A stretch of DNA of 36,709 nt from a virus, in IMG/VR virus record IMGVR_UViG_3300042896_000430, positions 1 to 36,709 of that record; one strand, 5' to 3'. This document shows positions 32,381 to 36,709 of this stretch, one piece after another. The position numbers and the translations under genes were made by a program. The notes beneath the pieces were generated by a model that ran no database searches, was not told the origin of the DNA, and worked only from the letters and a program-made list of their open reading frames with translations. Position 1 is the stretch's first letter; each line of letters opens with the position of its first letter.

Positions 32381-33237
32381 AGAAACAAGCAGTGTTATCA
32401 CTAAGTGGAGGAATGGATAGTTCCACTCTATTGCTTCATCTACTCGCCAATGGCTATGAAGTTACAGCATTATCATTCGATTATGGTCAAAAACATAATG
32501 TAGAATTAGAACGTGCTAAAGATTTAGTTAAGTATATTAATAATAATTCAAATAGATTTTTCTATAGTTCCGAATTAGCAGATGATAAAGTTCTTGAAAT
32601 TTATCCATTAGTTAAACATCAAGTAATTGAGCTTAAAGGACTATCTGAATTACTAAATTCAGCATTAGTAACTGGTGGGGAAGAAGTACCTGAAGGACAC
32701 TATGCTGAAGAAAATATGAAAGCAACAGTAGTTCCAAATCGTAATAAGATTTTTAGTTCTATTATTCAAGCAGTTGCATTATCAATCGCTGAACAAAAAG
32801 ATACTGAATGTGCTATCGCAATGGGTATTCATGCAGGTGACCATGCTATCTATCCTGATTGTCGTCAAGAATTTAGAGACATTGATTTTGAAGCATTTAA
32901 AGCAGGCAATTGGGGAGCTGAAAAAGTATATCATTATACACCTTATTTACATACTGATAAGTTTGGTATTTTAGAGGATGGTGATAATTGCTTAGGAAAG
33001 CTTGGCCTAGACTTTAATGAAGTATATTATCGCACTAATACAAGTTACAAACCAATTAAATACCAAGATGTATGGTACTCAGATTACAAATCAGCATCAT
33101 CAGTAGAACGAGTTGAAGCATTTATGAAACTTGGAAAACCAGATCCAGTTGAATATGCTGACCTAGAATTAGGTCCTGTAAGTTGGGAAACAGTAGTAGA
33201 ACATGTAAAAACAATTTTAAATAATCATAATAAATAA
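32377..33237 (+). CDS. QueC-like 7-deazaguanine enzyme lacking the zinc cysteines
   Basis: The 286-residue protein has the QueC PP-loop SGGMDSS (residues 10-16) and family motifs LSFDYGQKHNVELERA, VVPNRNKIFSSI and HAIYPDCRQEF. QueC converts 7-carboxy-7-deazaguanine to preQ0 with ATP and ammonia. Canonical QueC ends with a four-cysteine zinc site (TCY...CGxCxxC). Here the aligned region (residues 219-245, TNTSYKPIKYQDVWYSDYK, then SASSVERVEAF) contains no cysteine. The enzyme may be zinc-free, or may have changed chemistry (for example acting on the carboxyl group without nitrile formation). It overlaps the 50-residue gene by four bases. Family membership firm, exact product uncertain. Confidence 0.85.
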   Translation: MKKQAVLSLSGGMDSSTLLLHLLANGYEVTALSFDYGQKHNVELERAKDLVKYINNNSNRFFYSSELADDKVLEIYPLVKHQVIELKGLSELLNSALVTGGEEVPEGHYAEENMKATVVPNRNKIFSSIIQAVALSIAEQKDTECAIAMGIHAGDHAIYPDCRQEFRDIDFEAFKAGNWGAEKVYHYTPYLHTDKFGILEDGDNCLGKLGLDFNEVYYRTNTSYKPIKYQDVWYSDYKSASSVERVEAFMKLGKPDPVEYADLELGPVSWETVVEHVKTILNNHNK

Positions 33238-33242
33238 AAGTT

Positions 33243-33407
33243 ATGCCAGTATCAAGAAAACGTGGTGGTAAAAAATCCCACAATAAGCGTATTGCAAAAC
33301 GTAATGAAACAATCGCTAAAAATAGAATTATCATGGAACGTAAATTTATGTCCATGTTAAAAGAACAAATACAAAGACAAAATCCTGAAACTGAAGACAA
33401 TGCCTAA
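33243..33407 (+). CDS. 54-residue basic protein, unknown
   Basis: This frame begins 5 bases after queC in the AAAGTTATG context shared by many genes here. The product MPVSRKRGGKKSHNKRIAKR... is strongly basic in the first 35 residues, then forms a likely helix (RKFMSMLKEQIQRQN) and an acidic tail. It could bind nucleic acid. No family is recognised. The start context, spacing and codon pattern support a real gene. Confidence 0.7.
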   Translation: MPVSRKRGGKKSHNKRIAKRNETIAKNRIIMERKFMSMLKEQIQRQNPETEDNA

Positions 33408-33410
33408 AGA

Positions 33411-33442
33411 ATTGGTGTAATCCTTGTTTTTTAGTATATTTA
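33411..33442 (+). promoter_or_regulatory. Bacteroidota-type promoter for the GIY-YIG gene
   Basis: ATTG (33411-33414), exactly 20 bases, TATATTTA (33435-33442); the ATG at 33448 follows after 5 bases. The -33 box has one mismatch to TTTG. TATTTATTA here also resembles the late motif. Confidence 0.5.
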
Positions 33443-33447
33443 TTAAT

Positions 33448-34107
33448 ATGGAATACACTAAAATATACTTACTAACAAATTGTTATGGGGATCCTAATAA
33501 AGTTTATATAGGTAAAACTAAAAATAATAGAAAAAAAGATCATAAAAGAATATTTGGTTTTCAAATAGAATATTCTGAAATTGATAAAATAAACTCACTA
33601 TGTAAAAAAGATTGGGAACCATTAGAATCATATTGGATAGAACAATTTAAAGTTTGGGGTTTTGATGTTTTAAATAAAAATAAAGGTGGTGGAGGACCTA
33701 TTACTCATTCTGAAGAAACAAAACAAAAGATGAGTAAAAATAGAAAAGGTAAACCAAGTCCTTTAAAAAACAGAAAAAGACCAGAAATAAGTAAAAAACT
33801 AAAAGGAAGAAAAAGTTATATGACTCCTAAAGTAGCTTTAAAAATTAGTAAGATGTTAAAAGGAAAATCATTCACTGAAGACCATAAACATAAAATCAAA
33901 CAAACTCGAGGGTTTTTAAAAAACAGAAAAAGTACATGGCTTAATACTCCAATACTTCAATTTGATTTAAAAGGTAATTTTATCAAAGAATGGACATCCC
34001 AAACTGAAGCAACTAATTTTTTAAATAAAAATGGAGATGGAATTGGAGCATGTTGTAGGGGAAAACAAAAAAGTGCTTATGGATTTATTTGGAAATTTAA
34101 AAAATAA
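33448..34107 (+). CDS. GIY-YIG homing endonuclease with NUMOD domains
   Basis: The true start is taken as ATG 33448, since the upstream TTG (33424) lies in the promoter spacer. The 219-residue protein begins MEYTKIYLLTN...KVYIGKTKNN, a GIY-YIG core with the first motif as KIY and YIG at residues 20-22; Glu in PLESYWIEQF is the likely metal ligand. Two NUMOD3-type DNA-binding helices follow (SEETKQKMSKNRKGK and RPEISKKLKGRKS). A C-terminal NUMOD1/IENR1 domain reads ILQFDLKGNFIKEWTSQTEA...GFIWKF. It is a free-standing homing endonuclease lying between queC and the thioredoxin gene. It probably cuts phages that lack it at this place in the modification cluster. Confidence 0.88.
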   Translation: MEYTKIYLLTNCYGDPNKVYIGKTKNNRKKDHKRIFGFQIEYSEIDKINSLCKKDWEPLESYWIEQFKVWGFDVLNKNKGGGGPITHSEETKQKMSKNRKGKPSPLKNRKRPEISKKLKGRKSYMTPKVALKISKMLKGKSFTEDHKHKIKQTRGFLKNRKSTWLNTPILQFDLKGNFIKEWTSQTEATNFLNKNGDGIGACCRGKQKSAYGFIWKFKK

Positions 34108-34119
34108 TAATTATATTAA
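34088..34119 (+). promoter_or_regulatory. Bacteroidota-type promoter for the thioredoxin-queD-queE unit
   Basis: TTTG (34088-34091, inside the end of the GIY-YIG gene), exactly 20 bases, TATATTAA (34112-34119); the ATG at 34126 follows after 6 bases, so the message would be leaderless. It restores transcription downstream of the inserted endonuclease gene. Confidence 0.62.
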
Positions 34120-34125
34120 GATCAT

Positions 34126-34380
34126 ATGAAAGAAATTATGTATTACCACGCCGCATGGTGCAACCCATGCCAAACATTAGGTCCTACTATGGATGAAGTT
34201 GCTAGACAAATTCCTGTTCGTAAGCAAAATATTGACTATGTTGATCCTGCTATCCTAACTGAAGCTAAAGTTAAGAGTGTACCTACTGTTATATTAGTAG
34301 AAGATGGACAAGAGTTAAGACGTTTCGTAGGAGTGAAATCATATAATCAAATTATAGACTGGTTAAATTATGGGAACTAA
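34126..34380 (+). CDS. Thioredoxin-like protein with CNPC active site
   Basis: The 84-residue protein has the thioredoxin active site AAWCNPCQ (Cys12, Cys15) and the cis-proline segment VKSVPTVILVEDG. It ends RFVGVKSYNQIIDWLN, the usual last helix. It is close to T4 NrdC in size. Likely roles are reduction of the phage ribonucleotide reductase or support of the downstream enzymes. It overlaps queD by 11 bases, so the two are translated together. A second thioredoxin-like gene lies at 36302. Confidence 0.88.
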   Translation: MKEIMYYHAAWCNPCQTLGPTMDEVARQIPVRKQNIDYVDPAILTEAKVKSVPTVILVEDGQELRRFVGVKSYNQIIDWLNYGN

Positions 34381-34858
34381 AACAAGATATATATCAACTA
34401 AATTATTTGAAAACTACTCAGTAGCGATCAGACAATACAAAGCAGCTCACTCACACTGCCAGTTATTGCATGGTTATGCTTTAAAATTTAAAGTGTGGTT
34501 TGCATCTAACGAGCCTAACATTGATGAACAATTAGATGATATGAATTGGATTGTTGATTATGGTGGATTTAAAACTCCACCTCAAGGTAATGGCTTAAAG
34601 GATTGGATGAACCATATGTGGGATCATACAACATTAATTCAAGCTGATGATCCATATCGTGATTTGTTTGAACAAATGCAAATGGAAGGTATTTGTAAAG
34701 TGCATTTCCTTGAAAAAATGGGTGCTGAAAGTTGTGCTCGTTTAGTGTATGAATATTTTAATGAAGTATTATCTAAAACAGATGCTGGTCGTTGCAAATG
34801 CATTAAAGTAGAATGTTTTGAAAATGATAATAACAGCTCAATATATGAAGAAATATGA
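34370..34858 (+). CDS. queD: QueD-like 6-carboxytetrahydropterin synthase with altered zinc motif
   Basis: The 162-residue protein belongs to the 6-pyruvoyl/6-carboxytetrahydropterin synthase family. It has AAHSHCQLLHGYALKF with His27, catalytic-type Cys30 and His34, then MNWIVDYGGF, WMNHMWDHTTLI (Asp-His pair) and IKVECFENDNNSSIY with the substrate-binding glutamate. In the family the zinc site is His plus HxH in the sequence HGH; here the third ligand is Tyr36 (HGY). His29 might substitute. The enzyme makes the CPH4 intermediate from 7,8-dihydroneopterin triphosphate. It overlaps the thioredoxin gene by 11 bases and queE by four (ATGA), a tight queD-queE pair. Confidence 0.88.
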   Translation: MGTKTRYISTKLFENYSVAIRQYKAAHSHCQLLHGYALKFKVWFASNEPNIDEQLDDMNWIVDYGGFKTPPQGNGLKDWMNHMWDHTTLIQADDPYRDLFEQMQMEGICKVHFLEKMGAESCARLVYEYFNEVLSKTDAGRCKCIKVECFENDNNSSIYEEI

Positions 34859-35637
34859 AACCAGGTAGAATAGAAGATTATAATAAAAAATTACCTATTG
34901 TAGAGTTATATACAGCTGTACAATCTGAAGGTAGTAGAGCTGGAATGCCTACAGTAGTTATTAGAACCACAGGTTGTACTCATAGATGTTGGTTTGGAGA
35001 TGGCGGATGGTGTGATTCATGGTATACAAGTATTCATCCTGAGAAAGGAAAATATACATTTAATGATATTATAGCTATTTATGACAATAACCCATTTATT
35101 AGAGAAATGATGCTAACAGGTGGTTCACCTACAATGCATCCTGACCTAGTAAATGAATTAACTCATTTTGCAAATCAACGTGGCTTATTTATTACAATTG
35201 AAACAGAGGGCTCTCATTTTATCGAGACTGATTATCCTTTGGGTCTTATATCTCTTAGCCCTAAGTTCAGTAACAGTGTTCCTGCAATTGGGACTCTTAC
35301 TCCGCAAGGTAAAGTTGCTGATCAAAAGATGGTGGACCAACATAATAAACATCGTTTAGATAAAGAGACAATAAGAAAAACATTAGAGTACCATCATGAT
35401 TATCATTTCAAACCTGTTTGTAATCCTATCGAAATGCCTGAAGCATGGGCTGAGATTGAAGCATTTAGAGTTGAAATGGATATTCCAAAACGTAAGACTT
35501 GGTTAATGCCTCCTGGTGATACAAGAGATGAATTAATTCGAGTATATCCTATGGTAATGGATTTTTGTAGAGACAATGGTTATAATTTTACAGGTAGAGA
35601 GCACATTATAGCCTTTGATACGTTGAGAGGTGTTTGA
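34855..35637 (+). CDS. queE: QueE-like 7-carboxy-7-deazaguanine synthase (radical SAM)
   Basis: The 260-residue protein shows the QueE N-terminus LPIVELYTAVQSEGSRAGMPTVVIRTTGC. Its iron-sulfur cysteines are Cys41, Cys45 and Cys53 (GCTHRCWFGDGGWCDSWY), a C-x3-C-x7-C spacing instead of the usual C-x3-C-x2-C of radical SAM enzymes. LTGGSP replaces the common TGGEP SAM-binding motif, and ISLSPKFSNS matches the SxSPK strand of QueE. It converts CPH4 to 7-carboxy-7-deazaguanine. It is translationally coupled to queD. No folE is seen in this window, so dihydroneopterin triphosphate must come from the host or from a gene outside it. Confidence 0.88.
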   Translation: MKPGRIEDYNKKLPIVELYTAVQSEGSRAGMPTVVIRTTGCTHRCWFGDGGWCDSWYTSIHPEKGKYTFNDIIAIYDNNPFIREMMLTGGSPTMHPDLVNELTHFANQRGLFITIETEGSHFIETDYPLGLISLSPKFSNSVPAIGTLTPQGKVADQKMVDQHNKHRLDKETIRKTLEYHHDYHFKPVCNPIEMPEAWAEIEAFRVEMDIPKRKTWLMPPGDTRDELIRVYPMVMDFCRDNGYNFTGREHIIAFDTLRGV

Positions 35638-35673
35638 TCCTAAATAAAGAGTATATCTTAATATGTTTTAATA

Positions 35674-35682
35674 TATTTATAA
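35674..35682 (+). promoter_or_regulatory. Late-type motif TATTTATAA upstream of HNH gene
   Basis: Exact TATTTATAA ends 6 bases before the ATG at 35689. No TTTG box is correctly spaced upstream. Like the cassette at 22821, this mobile gene in an early/middle region carries a late motif. Confidence 0.5.
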
Positions 35683-35688
35683 TAAAAT

Positions 35689-36309
35689 ATGTATAAACAA
35701 ATATGTAAAGAATGCTCAATAGATTTTAAATCTAAAGGACCAAATAAAATATTTTGTTCTAAAGAATGTAAAATTAAATTTAATAGTAAAACATATACTT
35801 ATACTGAATGTTCTAACTGTAAAAATCAAGTAAGATATTTTCCAAATAGCGCTCATAAACATAATAAAGATGTTTTTTGTTCAAACTTATGTCAAGGTGA
35901 ATGGAGAAAAGAAAATATGAAGGATGAAAATATTAAGTTGGCATCTAAAATGAGGGAGAGTTGGAGTGAAGAAAGTTGGAAAAAAAGTATAGAAACTAGG
36001 AAGAAAAATGGTAATATAATCACTAACCATGATTGGAAACAATATAAAAAGAAATGTGATTATTTAACTAGAAAAATAAGGTCAAAAATGCTTGAAAATT
36101 GGGATGGGTTTGATTATATTGATGGAGAATACATCAAAGATAATTTAAGTTTACACTTTACTCATATTAATTACCCAACATTAGATCATATTAAACCTAG
36201 AAGTATATGTTTTAAAGAAGGATTAACCCCTGAAGAAGCAACTAAACCTGAAAATTTAAAATGGACTAAAAGAGTAAATAATAGCTCTAAAAGTAATAAA
36301 TATGGATAA
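35689..36309 (+). CDS. HNH homing-type endonuclease with two zinc-finger modules
   Basis: The 206-residue protein opens with two treble-clef-like Cys4 modules: Cys6/Cys9/Cys23/Cys27 (CKEC...CSKEC) and Cys41/Cys44/Cys64/Cys68 (CSNC...CSNLC). A basic linker follows. The HNH core near the C-terminus is YPTLDHIKPRS (Asp166-His167) followed by ENLKWTKRVNNSSKSNK with the distal Asn residues. It is a free-standing phage HNH endonuclease, inserted between queE and the second thioredoxin. Its end overlaps the thioredoxin start by 8 bases. A late motif precedes it. Confidence 0.85.
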   Translation: MYKQICKECSIDFKSKGPNKIFCSKECKIKFNSKTYTYTECSNCKNQVRYFPNSAHKHNKDVFCSNLCQGEWRKENMKDENIKLASKMRESWSEESWKKSIETRKKNGNIITNHDWKQYKKKCDYLTRKIRSKMLENWDGFDYIDGEYIKDNLSLHFTHINYPTLDHIKPRSICFKEGLTPEEATKPENLKWTKRVNNSSKSNKYG

Positions 36310-36577
36310 ACAATTATTAACAGAAACACTTAAAACCAAAGACACAGTCACATTATTTTATGCTGATTGGTGCGGTGGATGTAAGGTAGCAATGCCTATG
36401 GTGAATGAAATAGCAGATAAATTAAATTTTAAATTAATTAAAATTAATGAAGACGCTGATTTAGAAACAGAATTTGCTATAGATTATTACCCACATGTAA
36501 TATTATCAAGTGGAGGCAAAATCAAACATTACCCAGGATTACATTCAATAAAAGAGTTACATGAGAGTATTATTTGA
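36302..36577 (+). CDS. Thioredoxin-like protein with CGGC active site
   Basis: The 91-residue protein has the thioredoxin motif FYADWCGGCKVAMP (Cys24, Cys27) and cis-proline DYYPHVILSSGG. The CGGC pair differs from CGPC of classic thioredoxins and is nearer to some glutaredoxin- and NrdH-like redoxins. It overlaps the HNH gene by 8 bases and the next gene by 17. With the CNPC protein at 34126 it gives the phage two redox carriers, at least one of which probably serves ribonucleotide reductase. Confidence 0.85.
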   Translation: MDKQLLTETLKTKDTVTLFYADWCGGCKVAMPMVNEIADKLNFKLIKINEDADLETEFAIDYYPHVILSSGGKIKHYPGLHSIKELHESII

Positions 36578-36709
36578 AAAAGAAGTCATTGATGCAAGAG
36601 TAGATTATATCACTACTCAAATATTAAACCGCCATAAATCAGAAAAAATACCAATTGTATTAATATGTGTATTAAATGGTGGTTTTATGTTCTTTAATGA
36701 GATAGCTAA
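36561..36709 (+). CDS. Probable hypoxanthine/guanine phosphoribosyltransferase, N-terminal part
   Basis: The frame runs off the window end after 49 codons. The visible product MRVLFEKEVIDARVDYITTQ...KIPIVLICVLNGGFMFFNEIA matches the N-terminus of the hypoxanthine-guanine phosphoribosyltransferase family: EEI-type start, alternating helix, then the strand VLxGxFMF that forms the first active-site loop. It overlaps the thioredoxin gene by 17 bases. If correct it would salvage free guanine or hypoxanthine to the nucleotide. The PRPP-binding motif lies beyond the window, so the call rests on one conserved strand and is moderate. Confidence 0.6.
   Translation, partial: MRVLFEKEVIDARVDYITTQILNRHKSEKIPIVLICVLNGGFMFFNEIA

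Noticed and set aside
33424-33447. TTG start extending the GIY-YIG protein upstream
   Set aside because: The extra codons come from the promoter spacer and the -7 box; the GIY-YIG domain begins right at MEYTKIY.
625-35682. T4-like late promoters TATAAATA reading the minus strand
   Set aside because: The reverse complement of TATTTATAA contains TATAAATA, but there are no minus-strand genes; the motif lies consistently just before plus-strand starts.
1-36709. CRISPR arrays, insertion sequences, integrase or attachment sites
   Set aside because: No regularly spaced short repeats, transposase motifs, terminal inverted repeats or integrase motifs were seen; the only repeat-flanked insert is the cassette at 22776-23593.

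Overview
This window is part of the genome of a large tailed phage with a contractile tail (a myovirus related to T4), and all genes are on the + strand. The DNA is AT-rich (roughly one third G+C by eye). The host is probably a member of the Bacteroidota. Seven upstream regions carry a -33 box TTTG (or TTTT/ATTG) exactly 20 bases before TATATTTA, TATATTAA or a close relative, which fits the Bacteroidota promoter type TTTG/TAnnTTTG. Almost no gene has a Shine-Dalgarno sequence; leaders are A/T-rich, as in that phylum. The T4 link rests on the sheath, tube, gp26-like, gp32, UvsX, RNase H/FEN and gp41 homologues.

Bases 1-16825 are the tail and baseplate module: sheath (partial), tube, a repetitive protein, a gp26-like tail assembly chaperone with an overlapping second frame (probable programmed frameshift), tape measure, a tube-initiator-like protein, a LysM baseplate protein, and two giant paralogous hub proteins. 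The hubs share about 1000 residues but end in different putative cell-wall enzymes, one lysozyme-like (GH104-like) and one DUF5675-like. Bases 16827-21047 hold small conserved proteins and two fibre or adhesin proteins with GTAS-type repeats. Most tail transcription units are preceded by TATTTATAA, which I read as the phage's late promoter motif.

Bases 21095-28077 are replication and recombination: a minimal family A DNA polymerase, a small unknown protein, an inserted cassette flanked by imperfect repeats, a gp32-like ssDNA-binding protein with a bacterial SSB-like tip, a UvsX recombinase, a FEN/RNase H nuclease and a gp41-type helicase. Bases 28093-30774 encode class I ribonucleotide reductase (beta then alpha).

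Bases 30834-36709 hold a 7-deazaguanine DNA-modification cluster: a DpdA-like transglycosylase, QueC-like, QueD-like and QueE-like enzymes, two thioredoxin-like proteins, two homing-type endonucleases (GIY-YIG and HNH) and the start of a probable hypoxanthine/guanine phosphoribosyltransferase. The likely joint role is to make a 7-deazaguanine base from GTP and exchange it for guanine in phage DNA, protecting it from restriction. All three Que enzymes show departures from canonical metal- or cluster-binding motifs, so the final base may not be ordinary preQ0.
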